Source: Pseudomonas nitroreducens (GTDB lineage: Bacteria > Pseudomonadota > Gammaproteobacteria > Pseudomonadales > Pseudomonadaceae). Taken from it: a stretch of 64,000 bases of DNA. The notes under the pieces were generated by a model. That model made no database searches and was not told the origin of the DNA. It saw only the letters and a list, made by a program, of their open reading frames with translations. Positions 36,259-45,608 of this stretch are shown here, one piece after another. Made by a program: the position numbers and the translations under genes. The stretch covers positions 62,001 through 126,000 of the forward strand of contig NZ_JALJXP010000010.1 of the NCBI RefSeq assembly GCF_024170165.1. The letters run 5' to 3'. Position 1 is the stretch's first letter. Each line of letters begins with the position of its first letter.

Positions 36259-37750
36259 CCTTCGCCGCTCCACCCTCGCCAATGGCGATGAAAGCCTGCT
36301 TGCCAGCCACGGCTACCGCCAGGAGCTGGACCGCGGCCTGAACCTGTGGTCCTCGTTCTCCGTCGGCTTCGCCACCATTTCCCCGGTGGTCGGCATCTAC
36401 TCGGTGATGTCCCTGGGCGCCATGAGCGTCGGGCCGTCCTGGGTGTGGATCGTGCCCCTGTGCCTGCTCCTGCAGTTGACCGTAGCGCTGGTCTATGCCG
36501 AACTGTCCTCGCAGTTCCCCCTGGCGGGCGGCTGCTACCAGTGGGTACGCCGGCTGATCGGCGACCGCGCGGCCTGGTTCACCGGCTTCCTCTACCTCGC
36601 CTCCGCCCTCGCCTCGCTGACCACGGTGGCCTACCTGGGCGGCTTCTGGCTCGGCCTGCTGGTGACCGGCGAGCCGCCGTCAGCCAACGCGCAGGTGCTC
36701 TGCGGCGCGGCGCTGCTAGCCCTGGGGCTGGGCGTGAACCTGCTGGGGATCAACCCGCTGAAATACTTCGTCAACGCCGGCATCTTCGCCGAGGCCATCG
36801 CCTCCATCGGTATCGGCGTGCTGTTGCTGCTGTTCTTCCGCAACCACTCCTTCGAGATGCTGTTCAGTAGCCTCAATGCCCTGGAAGTCTCCGGTGGCAC
36901 TTACTGGTCGGGGTTCCTCACTGCACTGGCCGTGGGCGGCTGGGCCTTCCTCGGCTTCGATGCCTGCTCGCAGATTTCCGAGGAAACCACCGACGCCCGC
37001 GTCTCCACGCCACGCGCCATCCTGCGCTCGATGCTGGTGGTCGGGCTGACCGTGATGCTCACTGCCTTCGCCGTCACCCTGTCGTACAAGGACCCGGCCG
37101 CCGTGGTCAGCGGGCAGATCATCGACCCGGTGACCCCCGCCGTGGTGGACGCCTTCGGCGCCTGGGCCGAGCGGCCGTTCGTGGCCATCGTGCTGGTAGC
37201 CTTCGTCGCCTGCGTGGTGTCGGTACAGACCTACATCGGCCGCGCCATCTTCGGCATGGCCCGCGATGAAATCCTCCCCGGCTCCGCCCTGCTGCGCCGC
37301 GTGGACAAGCGCAAGGTACCGATGGCGGCGATGGTCTGCAGCACCCTGCTGGCCAGCCTGGGCCTGGCCCTGGGGCTGAACGCCACCGCGGTGGGCACGC
37401 TGATCGCCTTCGGCAGCGGCGGCTTCTTCTTCGTCTTCCTGATCGTCGCCGCCAGCGCGCTGTATGCCCGCCTGAGCGGCCGCTGGGACCCGGACAAGGG
37501 CGCCCTGAAGCTCGGCCGCAAGGGCCTGCTGGTCAACGTCATCGCCGTGGTCTGGCTGGTGTTCGAGGCAATCAACGTGGCCTGGCCGCGGGAAATGCTC
37601 GCCCCGCCCGGCGCGCCCTGGTTCCAGGTGTGGGCGGTGGTCGTGGTGTTCTCCGTCCTCGCCCTGTTCGGTCTGGCCTACCTGTTCATCGCCAAGCCGC
37701 ACCGGCGCATCGCCACCAGCCTGAGCTTCGCCGGCCGCGCCGTCGGCTGA
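36251..37750 (+). CDS. APC superfamily amino acid/amine permease
   Basis: 499 aa with about 12 membrane helices. The first-helix substrate motif FSVGFATISPVVGIYSV and the following AELSSQFPLAGGCYQWVRRLIG match the eukaryotic-like AAT/GABA permease branch (BAT1/UGA4-like) of the APC family, often used for GABA, ethanolamine, choline-related or polyamine substrates. Strong ribosome site GGAGG. Followed by an Fe-dependent alcohol dehydrogenase and an amine oxidase cluster, so it probably brings in an amine or amino alcohol. Confidence 0.9.
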   Translation: MSDLRRSTLANGDESLLASHGYRQELDRGLNLWSSFSVGFATISPVVGIYSVMSLGAMSVGPSWVWIVPLCLLLQLTVALVYAELSSQFPLAGGCYQWVRRLIGDRAAWFTGFLYLASALASLTTVAYLGGFWLGLLVTGEPPSANAQVLCGAALLALGLGVNLLGINPLKYFVNAGIFAEAIASIGIGVLLLLFFRNHSFEMLFSSLNALEVSGGTYWSGFLTALAVGGWAFLGFDACSQISEETTDARVSTPRAILRSMLVVGLTVMLTAFAVTLSYKDPAAVVSGQIIDPVTPAVVDAFGAWAERPFVAIVLVAFVACVVSVQTYIGRAIFGMARDEILPGSALLRRVDKRKVPMAAMVCSTLLASLGLALGLNATAVGTLIAFGSGGFFFVFLIVAASALYARLSGRWDPDKGALKLGRKGLLVNVIAVVWLVFEAINVAWPREMLAPPGAPWFQVWAVVVVFSVLALFGLAYLFIAKPHRRIATSLSFAGRAVG

Positions 37751-37854
37751 GCCACCCCGGCACCGGGACACCGGTGCCCTCCTTTCCTTCCTGTCCGGCC
37801 GGGCTGCCCAGCACCCCGGCACGGGCAGGTCATGCCTGCAATCCGGAGCTTCCC

Positions 37855-39036
37855 ATGTCCACCCTGAACTACTGGAACTACCCCACGGAAATCCTCTGCG
37901 GCGTCGGCGCCCTCGACCAGCTGGCCGAGCGCTGCCGCCTCGCCGGGATGCGCAAGCCGCTGCTGGTCACCGACCCCGGCATGCTCGAACTGCCGCCGCT
38001 GCATGAAGTGCGTCTTCGCCTGGAAGCCGCCGGCATCGACTACGCGCTGTTCCACGGTTTTTCCAGCAACCCCGCGCTGGAGGAAGTCACCGCCGGCGCC
38101 CAGGCCCTGGCCGAAGGTGGCCACGATTCGCTGATCGCCCTGGGTGGCGGCAGCGCGCTGGATGCGGCAAAGGGCATTGCCCTGCTGAGCCGCGACGCCG
38201 ACGGCCTGCGTCACTTCGAATGGTCGCAACTGATCGTGCAGTACCCGACCCTCGGTGATCATCCGGCCCTCGACCTGCCGCCGCTGATCGCCATCCCCAC
38301 CACTGCCGGCACCGGTTCCGAGCTGGGCCGCGAAGCAGTACTGACCGACACCTCGCGCGGCATCAAGATCGTCGTCGGTCACCGCGAACTGCTGGCACGC
38401 TCGGTGATCCTCGACCCGGCGCTGACCGTCGGCCTGCCGAAATCACTCACCGCCGCCACCGGCATGGACGCCCTGACCCACCACCTGGAGTCGCTGTTCT
38501 CGCCGCTCTACCACCCGATGTCCGCCGGCGTCGCCATCGAAGGCGTGCGCCTGGTCAAGGAACACCTGCAGCGCGCCGTGCACAACGGCACTGACCTCGC
38601 CGCCCGCGAAGGCATGCTGGTGGCATCGGCCAGCGCGGCGGTGGCCTTCCAGAAAGGCCTCGGTGGCGTACACGCGCTGGCCCACCCGCTGGGCGCGAAG
38701 CACCACAAGCACCACGGCCTGCTCAACGCGGTGCTGCTGCCGTATGTGCTGGTGGCCAACCGTTCGGCCATCGAAGCGGACGCCACGCGCCTGGCGCGCT
38801 ACCTGGAACTACCTGAAGCCAGCTTCGACGGCCTGCTCGGCTGGGTGCTGGAGCTGCGCTCGGCCGTCGGCATTCCTCATACGCTCAAGGAGCTGGGCCT
38901 CCATGGCGAGGACGCGCAGTGGGTCGGCGAACAGGCGGTGGCGGATATTTCCTCCTCCGAGACCAACGCCCTGCCGCTGCAGGCCGAGGACTACTCGCGC
39001 ATCTATCTCAACGCTATCCACGGCACGCTCGCCTGA
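37855..39036 (+). CDS. Iron-containing (group III) alcohol dehydrogenase
   Basis: 393 aa. NAD-binding motif GGGSALDAAKGIALL, PTTAGTGSELGREAV, and metal ligands in GMDALTHHLES (His) and VHALAHPLGAKHHKHHGLLNAVLLP (His residues). CGGAG ribosome site. Probably reduces or oxidises a short aldehyde or alcohol that arises from the amine taken up by the permease 105 bp upstream. Convergent with the LysR gene, 3 bp away. Confidence 0.92.
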   Translation: MSTLNYWNYPTEILCGVGALDQLAERCRLAGMRKPLLVTDPGMLELPPLHEVRLRLEAAGIDYALFHGFSSNPALEEVTAGAQALAEGGHDSLIALGGGSALDAAKGIALLSRDADGLRHFEWSQLIVQYPTLGDHPALDLPPLIAIPTTAGTGSELGREAVLTDTSRGIKIVVGHRELLARSVILDPALTVGLPKSLTAATGMDALTHHLESLFSPLYHPMSAGVAIEGVRLVKEHLQRAVHNGTDLAAREGMLVASASAAVAFQKGLGGVHALAHPLGAKHHKHHGLLNAVLLPYVLVANRSAIEADATRLARYLELPEASFDGLLGWVLELRSAVGIPHTLKELGLHGEDAQWVGEQAVADISSSETNALPLQAEDYSRIYLNAIHGTLA

Positions 39037-39039
39037 AAC

Positions 39040-39942
39040 TCAGGCGCCGAGACCGTGCACGCTCAGCAGGTCTTCGATGAAGGCGCGGGCGGCCTCGCTG
39101 CGGGGCCGCCCGGCGTAGGTGATCATGCTGTGCGTCACCTCGTAGCAGAGCTTCTCCGGTAGCAGCGGCTTCATCCGCCCGCGCTCGACCCAGATGTTCG
39201 CGTAGTGGGTCGGCAGGTAGCCCAGGTGCGTGCCGGCCAGCACCGAATGCGCCACCGCCTCCATGTGATGCGCGGTGGCGCTGCTGCGTTCGGGGCGGAA
39301 CGGCAACTCCTGGTCCGCCGGCAGGAAGCCATGGCGCACCCAGTTGTACTCGGCGATCTGCTTCAGCGTCGGCTTGCGCGCGGAGAACAGCGGGTGACGC
39401 TCGCCGCAGAACACGCCGATCTCCTCGGTGTACAGCGGCAAGTACTCCAGCGTTGGTCGGGTACGGCTGAAGTAGGAGATCGCCAGGTCCAGCTGGCCGT
39501 CGATCACCGCCAGCTCCAGCTCGGTGGGCGAGTTCACGTAGAGGTTCAGCTGCACGTCCTGCTCGCGGCCGTGGAAGGCCGCCAGGGTCTCGTCGAAGCG
39601 CGCCTGCGGCAGCGTCGTGACGTTGTCCGCCAGCCCCAGGTACAGCTCGCCGACCAGTTGCCCGGACAGCGCCTGGGCCTGGTCGCGGAACAGCCCGATG
39701 GCGTCGAACATCGCCTGCGACGCTTCGAGAATCCGCTGCCCTTTCGCGGTCAGGCGGAAGCCGCCCTTGCCGCGTTCGCACAGGCGATAACCCAGGCGCT
39801 TCTCCAGGCTGCCGATGTGCATGCTGATGTTCGACTGGCTCATGTTCAGCTCGGCCTGCGCCGCGGTGAAGCCGCCGCACTTCACCACGGAGGCGAAGAT
39901 GCGCAGCAGGCGCAGATCGAGGTCGGTGAAATTCCTCAGCAT
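39040..39942 (-). CDS. LysR family transcriptional regulator
   Basis: 300 aa. N-terminal HTH (LRNFTDLDLRLLRIFASVVKCGGFTAAQAELNMSQSNISMHIGSLEKRLGYRL) and a periplasmic-binding-like effector domain (GELYLGLADNVTTLPQARFDETLAAF...DLAISYFSRTRPTLEYLPLYTEEIGVFCGERHPLF). Divergent from the FAD oxidase at 40158, the usual LysR geometry, so it likely controls that operon. Effector unknown. Confidence 0.92.
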   Translation of the reverse strand: MLRNFTDLDLRLLRIFASVVKCGGFTAAQAELNMSQSNISMHIGSLEKRLGYRLCERGKGGFRLTAKGQRILEASQAMFDAIGLFRDQAQALSGQLVGELYLGLADNVTTLPQARFDETLAAFHGREQDVQLNLYVNSPTELELAVIDGQLDLAISYFSRTRPTLEYLPLYTEEIGVFCGERHPLFSARKPTLKQIAEYNWVRHGFLPADQELPFRPERSSATAHHMEAVAHSVLAGTHLGYLPTHYANIWVERGRMKPLLPEKLCYEVTHSMITYAGRPRSEAARAFIEDLLSVHGLGA

Positions 39943-40050
39943 GACGGGCTTCCGGCACTGGACGGGGCTGGCAGTCTACTGCACCGCCGGCCCTGCGCCT
40001 AAGCCCGCGGGCCCGCCAGCGGCAGCGCAATGGCCAGCCGCTGGCGCGTT

Positions 40051-40077
40051 CGTATGTTTGTATGAACAACCAGGGGC
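40051..40077. promoter_or_regulatory. Shared motif site A (CGTA-N5-GTATGAAC)
   Basis: CGTATGTTTGTATGAAC followed by AACCAGGGGC, 81 bp before the FAD oxidase start and 109 bp before the LysR start. A close match lies at 43462-43489. Candidate binding site of the PucR or LysR regulator. Confidence 0.5.
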
Positions 40078-40157
40078 CGATACTTAGAAATGCACGATAG
40101 GGAGCCGGCCGCACCGCGGTCAGAGTAGGCGCAAACAACAACCCATGGACCCCCACC

Positions 40158-41543
40158 ATGAAGCGCTCCCTCTGGCTCCAGGAAATCGCCGACGAACTCA
40201 CCCCCACCGAACCGCTGCGGGAACACCTCGATGCCGACGTCGCCATCATCGGCGGCGGCTTCGTCGGCCTGTGGACGGCCCTGCGCCTGCTGGAGCTGGA
40301 CCCGACATGCCGCATCGTGATCCTCGAACGGGACATCTGTGGCGGCGGCGCCTCGGGGCGCAATGGCGGCTTCGTGATGTCCTGGTGGCCGAAGATCAGC
40401 TCGCTGGTGGAACAGTGCGGCCAGGAAGAAGCCCTGCGCCTGGCCCGTGCCTCGGAGGCGAACATCGCCGAGATCGGCCAGTTCTGCGAGGAGCACGGCA
40501 TCGACGCGCACTTCCGTCGCGGCGGCTGGCTGTGGACCGCTACCACCGCCGCCCAGCGCGGTTCCTGGAAAGGCGTGCAGCGCACCTGCGAGAGCCTGGG
40601 CGCCAACGTCTTCCGCACCCTGCCGGACAACGAAGTGGAGCGCCGAGCCGGCTCGCACCAGCACCTGGAAGGCGTGATCGAGGACAGCAACGCCACCGTG
40701 CAGCCCGCCCGCCTCGTTCGCGGCCTGCGCCGGGTCGCCCTGGAGAAGGGCGTGCGGATCTTCGAGAACACCCCGGTGGACGAAATCCAGCGCACCCAGC
40801 CAGCCGTGCTGCGCACGCCCAATGGCTCGGTCACCGCGCCGCGCGTGGTGCTCGCCACCAACGCCTGGGCCGCGCAGATTCCGGAACTGAGCCGCATGGT
40901 CCTGCCGGTCACCAGCACCATAGTCGCGACCCGGCCGATGCCCGAGCGCCTGGAGCAGATCGGCTGGACCGGCGGCGAATCCATCACCGACTCGCAGCTG
41001 ATGGTCGACTTCTACCGCACCACGAAGGACGGCCGCATCGCCTTCGGCAAGGGCACCGGCATGATCAACTATGCGAGCAGGATCGACGACAGCTTCGACG
41101 ATAACCCGCGCCTGACCGAGGAAACCGAGCAGGACTTCCGCCGCACCTACCCCAACCTCGCCGACGAAGCCATTACCCACGCCTGGTGCGGCCCCATTGA
41201 TCGCACCTACGACAGCATGCCGGTGTTCGGCCACCTCGACGGCGCGCCGCACATCTTCTACGGCATCGGCTGGAGCGGTAACGGCGTCGGCCCGACCCGC
41301 CTGGGCGGGCGCATCCTCGCCAGCCTGGTGCTGGGGCGCAACGACGAGTGGAGCCGCTGCGGCCTGGTGGGCCGCCAGCCCAGGCGTTTCCCGCCCGAGC
41401 CGGTGCGCTACGTCGGCGGCCTGATGGTGCGCGGCGCCGTGCAACGCAAGGAGCAGGCCGAAGCGCAGAACCGCAAGCCGTCGTGGATCGACCTGCGACT
41501 GGCCAAATTCGCCCCCGTGGGCCTGGAAGACAAGAGCGCCTGA
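40158..41543 (+). CDS. FAD-dependent amine oxidoreductase (PuuB/DAO family)
   Basis: 461 aa. FAD motif VAIIGGGFVGLWTALRLLE near residue 30, [18 protein letters not shown], and the C-terminal WCGPIDRTYDSMPVFG and YGIGWSGNGVGPTRLGG blocks, which resemble gamma-glutamylputrescine or other secondary amine oxidases. Predicted to deaminate an amine in the cytoplasm. Operon with the cupin gene 18 bp downstream. Confidence 0.88.
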   Translation: MKRSLWLQEIADELTPTEPLREHLDADVAIIGGGFVGLWTALRLLELDPTCRIVILERDICGGGASGRNGGFVMSWWPKISSLVEQCGQEEALRLARASEANIAEIGQFCEEHGIDAHFRRGGWLWTATTAAQRGSWKGVQRTCESLGANVFRTLPDNEVERRAGSHQHLEGVIEDSNATVQPARLVRGLRRVALEKGVRIFENTPVDEIQRTQPAVLRTPNGSVTAPRVVLATNAWAAQIPELSRMVLPVTSTIVATRPMPERLEQIGWTGGESITDSQLMVDFYRTTKDGRIAFGKGTGMINYASRIDDSFDDNPRLTEETEQDFRRTYPNLADEAITHAWCGPIDRTYDSMPVFGHLDGAPHIFYGIGWSGNGVGPTRLGGRILASLVLGRNDEWSRCGLVGRQPRRFPPEPVRYVGGLMVRGAVQRKEQAEAQNRKPSWIDLRLAKFAPVGLEDKSA

Positions 41544-41561
41544 GTGCGCCAGGAGAAACCG

Positions 41562-41906
41562 ATGAACCAGCCGATCCATCTGCCCGATACCGCCCGCTTC
41601 GCCCTGCCCGCCGCCGTGCCGGCCAAGGAGCCGGTCGGCACGCCCATCGCCGAGGCGGCCACCCACGCCGCCGAAGGCCAGGGCGGCCTGCTCACCGGCG
41701 TGTGGGAATGCACTCCGGGGCGCTTCCGCCGGCAGATCCTGCAGCGCGAATTCAGCCACTTCATCAGCGGCCACGGCTTCTTCATCCCCGATGGCGGCGA
41801 GCCGATCGAGCTGCGCGCCGGCGACGCCATCCTGTTCCCGGAAAACAGCCAGGGCACCTGGGATATCCGCGAAACCCTGCGCAAGAGTTTCGTGATCATT
41901 CCCTGA
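41562..41906 (+). CDS. Small cupin-domain protein
   Basis: 114 aa with AGGAG 6 nt before the ATG; a GTG 18 bp upstream is possible but weaker. Single cupin fold (GVWECTPGRFRRQILQREFSHFISGHGFFIPDGGEPIELRAGDAILFPENSQGTWDI), in the (S)-ureidoglycine/DUF861-like enzyme-or-sensor group. It commonly accompanies amine oxidases. Its 3' end overlaps the convergent PucR gene by 11 bp. Confidence 0.85.
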   Translation: MNQPIHLPDTARFALPAAVPAKEPVGTPIAEAATHAAEGQGGLLTGVWECTPGRFRRQILQREFSHFISGHGFFIPDGGEPIELRAGDAILFPENSQGTWDIRETLRKSFVIIP

Positions 41907-43380
41907 GGTCGTTGCCCAGCCCGGCGATCTGCGCCGCGCGCAGGGCAATCCAGAGGACGGCGACGTCCTCGGTGGAGTCCAGCGAGAGGCCGGTGATCTC
42001 CTCGATGCGGCGGATGCGATAGACCAGCGTCTGCCGGTGCACGTTGAGCCGCTCGGCGGTCTTCTGCCACGAGCGGTTCTGCTCCAGGAACACCTGCAGG
42101 GTCTGCTGCAGCTGGGCGCTGTGCTCGCCGTCGTAGTCGGCCAGCGCACCCAGCGCGCGGCGATGCACCAGCAGCGCCTCCTCAAGGCTTGAGGGCAACC
42201 ACAGCAGCTCGCCGGCGGCGCGGGCGTAATGCGCCAGCGGGCGGCTCGCCGAGGTGTGTGCCAGGGCCAGGCGCGCTTCGCGCAGGGCCTCGCTGGTACG
42301 CCCGGAATGCCCCAGCGGGTCGGACAGGCCCAGCGGGCAACCCAGCACCTGCTGCACTGCCGGCGCCGACTCGGCATTGGCCAGCAGCAGGATCAGCTCC
42401 TCGCCCTGGGCCCGCGCCAGCACCGCTACGCCCTGCAGATGCAGGCGCTGGCTCCAGCGCTCGGGCAGCTCCGTCTGGCCACGGGCAATGGCGAACAGCG
42501 CCTTGGCCACCGGATAACCCATCGCGTTCAGCCGCTCGTGGGCGGGCCGCTCGCTCAGGCGCTGCTGCAGCAGATCGTCCAGCAATTCCCAGCCCTGGCG
42601 CAGCACGCGCTCCTGTTCCAGCTGCTGACGTTCCAGCTCGATGCCCAGCACCGCCGTAACGTGGTGCAGCAGGCCGTAATCGAGCAGGCCGCCGCACGCG
42701 AGAATCTTGCATGCCGGAATCGATGGCAGGGCCATGGACAGCGCGTCGCCCTCCTCCGAGGCGTGGCGGGTGACCGTGGTCGCCGTGCTGCTGCGCTTGG
42801 CCAGGCGTTCGCGCCAGTCCGCCGGCAAGGGTTCCAGGCCCGGATGCCAGGGCTCCAGGGTCTGCGCGTCGAACAGGTAGAGACGCGTGCGCAGGTCCGC
42901 GGCCAGGCGCTGCAGGAGAAATTCCAGGCCGTTGTTGCGCAGCGCCATGCGCGCACTCTCGTAGAGGCGCGTCACTGCGCTGCGGCGCTCCAGTTCCTCC
43001 TGCTTGCTGGTGTCGATGATGGCCCGCGCCACCGCCGAGAACGGCACCGACTTGTGGATCAGCAGCAAGGGGAAATCCAGCTGCTGCGCGGTGGCCAGCA
43101 GCGTCTCTATGTCCCTTGGCGCCTGCATGTTCTCGCCCAGCATGAGCCCGGCGACACGCGCCGCAGCCAGGCGTTCGACGTACTCGCGCTGGGGCTCGGC
43201 GCCCGCCGGAATGCCCATGCCGGTGGTCATCAGCAGCTCGCCTTCGCCCAGCCACTGCGCCGGGTCGGGCAACTCGCACACGTGCGCCCAGCGCAGCGGC
43301 CGCGCGGTGTGGCTGGCGCCGCTGACCAGGCGGGTGGCCAGGGCGGGGTCGTCGAGAATGTCCTGGATCGAAATCGGCAT
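41896..43380 (-). CDS. PucR family transcriptional regulator
   Basis: 494 aa from the ATG at 43380 (CGGAG upstream); an 8-residue longer frame is open. N-terminal PucR domain (MPISIQDILDDPALATRLVSGASHTARPLRWAHVCELPDPAQWLGEGELLMTTGMGI) and a C-terminal HTH_30 (QNRSWQKTAERLNVHRQTLVYRIRRIEEITGLSLDS). Members activate purine, amine or GABA catabolism. Placed between the oxidase/cupin operon and the divergent binding protein gene, both of whose promoters carry the GTATGAAC motif. Confidence 0.9.
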   Translation of the reverse strand: MPISIQDILDDPALATRLVSGASHTARPLRWAHVCELPDPAQWLGEGELLMTTGMGIPAGAEPQREYVERLAAARVAGLMLGENMQAPRDIETLLATAQQLDFPLLLIHKSVPFSAVARAIIDTSKQEELERRSAVTRLYESARMALRNNGLEFLLQRLAADLRTRLYLFDAQTLEPWHPGLEPLPADWRERLAKRSSTATTVTRHASEEGDALSMALPSIPACKILACGGLLDYGLLHHVTAVLGIELERQQLEQERVLRQGWELLDDLLQQRLSERPAHERLNAMGYPVAKALFAIARGQTELPERWSQRLHLQGVAVLARAQGEELILLLANAESAPAVQQVLGCPLGLSDPLGHSGRTSEALREARLALAHTSASRPLAHYARAAGELLWLPSSLEEALLVHRRALGALADYDGEHSAQLQQTLQVFLEQNRSWQKTAERLNVHRQTLVYRIRRIEEITGLSLDSTEDVAVLWIALRAAQIAGLGNDLRE

Positions 43381-43461
43381 GGCATCTCCGGAAAAAGCGG
43401 GCAATCCCTCAGGTCAGGCTGGGGCCGACAGAGCATCCCACCGGCCACACGGGCTGGAATC

Positions 43462-43489
43462 CGTACAAAGGTATGAACCAGCCGGGGGC
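43462..43489. promoter_or_regulatory. Shared motif site B (CGTA-N5-GTATGAAC)
   Basis: CGTACAAAGGTATGAAC followed by CAGCCGGGGGC, 82 bp from the PucR start and 127 bp before the binding protein start. It matches site A at 40051-40077 in order and spacing. Confidence 0.5.
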
Positions 43490-43615
43490 GTTTTGTAAAT
43501 CCGTCTGATGTTACGCCAGGTGCGCCGGGCGGAGACTGGAACGCAGGCCGGATCGCCACGAACGCCCGGCCCACTGCCTCACGCAGCCTCACAAGCCCCA
43601 TCGGAGCCAATAACA

Positions 43616-44665
43616 ATGCCAAAGTCTCTGAGCAGCGCCCTCGTCCTTTCCCTCGCCTGCCTCCCGCTCACCGGCCTCTCCGGCCTCGCCCTGGCCGACA
43701 TCACCGTTGCCTCCCAGGGCGGCGCCAACAAGGCCGCGCAACAGAAAGCCTATTACGAACCCTACAGCGCCCAGACCGGCAGCAAGATCATCGCCGACGA
43801 GTTCAACGGCGAGATGGCCAAGGTCAAGATCCAGGTCGACACCGGCAGCGTCACCTGGGACGTGGTGGAACTGGAAATGCCGGAACTGGCCCGCGCCTGC
43901 GACGAAGGCCTGCTGGAGGAACTGGGCAGCGACCCGGCCATCGCCGCAATGACCCCCAAGGTGGTCAAGGGCGCCATCCAGCCCTGCGGCGCCGGCATCT
44001 TCGTCTGGTCCACGGTGCTCGCCTACAACGCCGACAAGCTGAAGGTCGCGCCCACCGGCTGGGCCGACTTCTGGGACGTGAAGAAGTACCCGGGCAAGCG
44101 CGGCCTGCGCAAGAGCCCGATGTACACCCTGGAATACGCGCTGATGGCCGACGGCGTGCCGTACAAGGACATCTACAGCCTGCTCGCCACCCAGGAAGGC
44201 CAGGACCGCGCCTTCCGCAAGCTCGACGAGATCAAGCCGTACATCCAGTGGTGGGAAGCCGGCGCGCAGCCGCCGCAGTACCTGATGTCCGGTGACGTGG
44301 TGATGAGCGCCGTCTACAACGGCCGCATCGCCGCGGTGCAGAACGAGAGCAACCTGAAGGTGGTGTGGGACGGCGGCATCTACGACATCGAGACCTATGC
44401 CATTCCCAAGGGCGCGAAAAACGCCGCCGAAGGCCGCAAGTTCATCGAGTTCGCCCTGCAGACCCAGCAGCAGAAGGCCTACTCCGACCACATCGCCTAC
44501 GGTCCGGTGAACCTCGCCGCCGCTGCCGAGATCGCCCCGGCCCAGGCCCGCGACCTGCCCAGCGCACCGGAGAACCTGGACAAGCAGCTGGCGATGGACG
44601 CCAGCTTCTGGGCCGACCACGGCGAACAGCTGCAACAGCGCTTCAACGCCTGGGCCGCGCGCTGA
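43616..44665 (+). CDS. ABC transporter periplasmic binding protein (PotD-like family 1)
   Basis: 349 aa. Signal peptide ending near SGLALA, then DITVASQGGANKAAQQKAYYEPYSAQTGSKIIADEFNGEM, VELEMPELARACDEGLLEEL and PCGAGIFVWSTVLAYNADKLK. Polyamine/opine-type substrate binding fold (SBP_bac_6/8). CGGAG ribosome site. No permease or ATPase follows; a terminator closes the unit at 44688, so it is an orphan receptor. Confidence 0.9.
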   Translation: MPKSLSSALVLSLACLPLTGLSGLALADITVASQGGANKAAQQKAYYEPYSAQTGSKIIADEFNGEMAKVKIQVDTGSVTWDVVELEMPELARACDEGLLEELGSDPAIAAMTPKVVKGAIQPCGAGIFVWSTVLAYNADKLKVAPTGWADFWDVKKYPGKRGLRKSPMYTLEYALMADGVPYKDIYSLLATQEGQDRAFRKLDEIKPYIQWWEAGAQPPQYLMSGDVVMSAVYNGRIAAVQNESNLKVVWDGGIYDIETYAIPKGAKNAAEGRKFIEFALQTQQQKAYSDHIAYGPVNLAAAAEIAPAQARDLPSAPENLDKQLAMDASFWADHGEQLQQRFNAWAAR

Positions 44666-44687
44666 GGCCCGTGCACGCCTGAACCCG

Positions 44688-44708
44688 AGGCCCGCCACTG
44701 GCGGGCCT
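44688..44708 (+). terminator. Rho-independent terminator
   Basis: AGGCCCGCC (44688-44696), loop ACT, GGCGGGCCT (44700-44708), followed by TCTTCATTTCC, 22 bp after the binding protein stop. Confidence 0.82.
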
Positions 44709-44795
44709 TCTTCATTTCCGCGGCGCTCATCAGCGTGGCTGAATCCTCCACCTGCGCTACGGTCAACTCCCAGACCAGCGTCCGGGAGAGAAACC

Positions 44796-45281
44796 ATGCT
44801 GCTCGAAGGTTCCTGCCACTGCGGCGCCGTGCACTTCAGCCTGCACAGCGCCCACCCCTACCCTTACCAGCGCTGCTACTGCTCGATCTGCCGCAAGACC
44901 CAGGGCGGTGGAGGCTACGCGATCAACCTCGGCGGCGACGCCGCCAGCCTCAAGGTGCGCGGGCGCAAGCACATCAGCATCTACCACGCGAAGATCCGCG
45001 AGGAAGGCCAGCGCACCCACACCAGCAGCGCCGAGCGACACTTCTGCAGGCAGTGCGGCAGCGGGCTGTGGCTCTACGATTCGCGCTGGCCGGAGCTGAT
45101 CCACCCCTTCGCCTCGGCCATCGACACGCCGCTGCCAGTGCCGCCGGAGCACACGCACCTGCTGCTGCGCTCCAAGGCCGAGTGGGTCGAGGTAGAGGCC
45201 GGGCCGCGCGACCTGCAGTTCGACGATTACCCGCAGGAGTCCATCGCCCAGTGGCACCAGCGCCTGGGCGTGGAAAGGTAG
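44796..45281 (+). CDS. GFA-family zinc-binding protein
   Basis: 161 aa. Zn-binding cysteines: GSCHCGAVHF, CYCSICRKTQGG and CRQCGSGLWL, the CxC/CxxC arrangement of the Gfa/CENP-V fold. Family founder was linked to formaldehyde-glutathione adduct formation, but most members have unknown roles. A second, shorter paralogue is at 50681. Confidence 0.88.
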   Translation: MLLEGSCHCGAVHFSLHSAHPYPYQRCYCSICRKTQGGGGYAINLGGDAASLKVRGRKHISIYHAKIREEGQRTHTSSAERHFCRQCGSGLWLYDSRWPELIHPFASAIDTPLPVPPEHTHLLLRSKAEWVEVEAGPRDLQFDDYPQESIAQWHQRLGVER

Positions 45282-45283
45282 CC

Positions 45284-45499
45284 TCAGGCACGCCAGAACG
45301 GCTTGGCGATCTCCCGTGCCACCTGGCGACGGGTCAGGCCGATGTCCTCGATCAGGTGCGGATTGGCCCTGGCCATGCTCGCAAGCTGCTGGCGCACCCG
45401 CGTCCGCGCCTGCCACAGGGCCAGCAGCTGCAGCAGGGCCGGCAGGCTCAACGAGCGGAGTGAAGCTTCCGGCAGCAGCAGGCGGGGAGTATCGTGCAT
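45284..45499 (-). CDS. DUF1127 small protein
   Basis: 71 aa from the ATG at 45499, which has GGAGG 5 nt upstream. Helical N terminus rich in Leu (LSLPALLQLLALWQARTRVRQQLASM) and the DUF1127 signature ANPHLIEDIGLTRRQVAREIAKPFWRA. Such short arginine-rich proteins may affect RNA turnover or phosphate/carbon balance. Convergent with the GFA gene, 2 bp apart, and divergent from the winged-helix regulator at 45609. Confidence 0.88.
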   Translation of the reverse strand: MHDTPRLLLPEASLRSLSLPALLQLLALWQARTRVRQQLASMARANPHLIEDIGLTRRQVAREIAKPFWRA

Positions 45500-45608
45500 G
45501 GCAACCTCCATTCGACTCGTGCCTCATGGGGCCGAGCATGGCGGTCGCCCAAAGCGCCGTCCTGAAGCGGCGCCAAACACTTGCAAAAACTTCCAAAGGG
45601 GGGACGTC

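Noticed and set aside
41544-41562. GTG start for the cupin gene at 41544
   Set aside because: AGGAG lies inside that extension and is correctly placed for the ATG at 41562.
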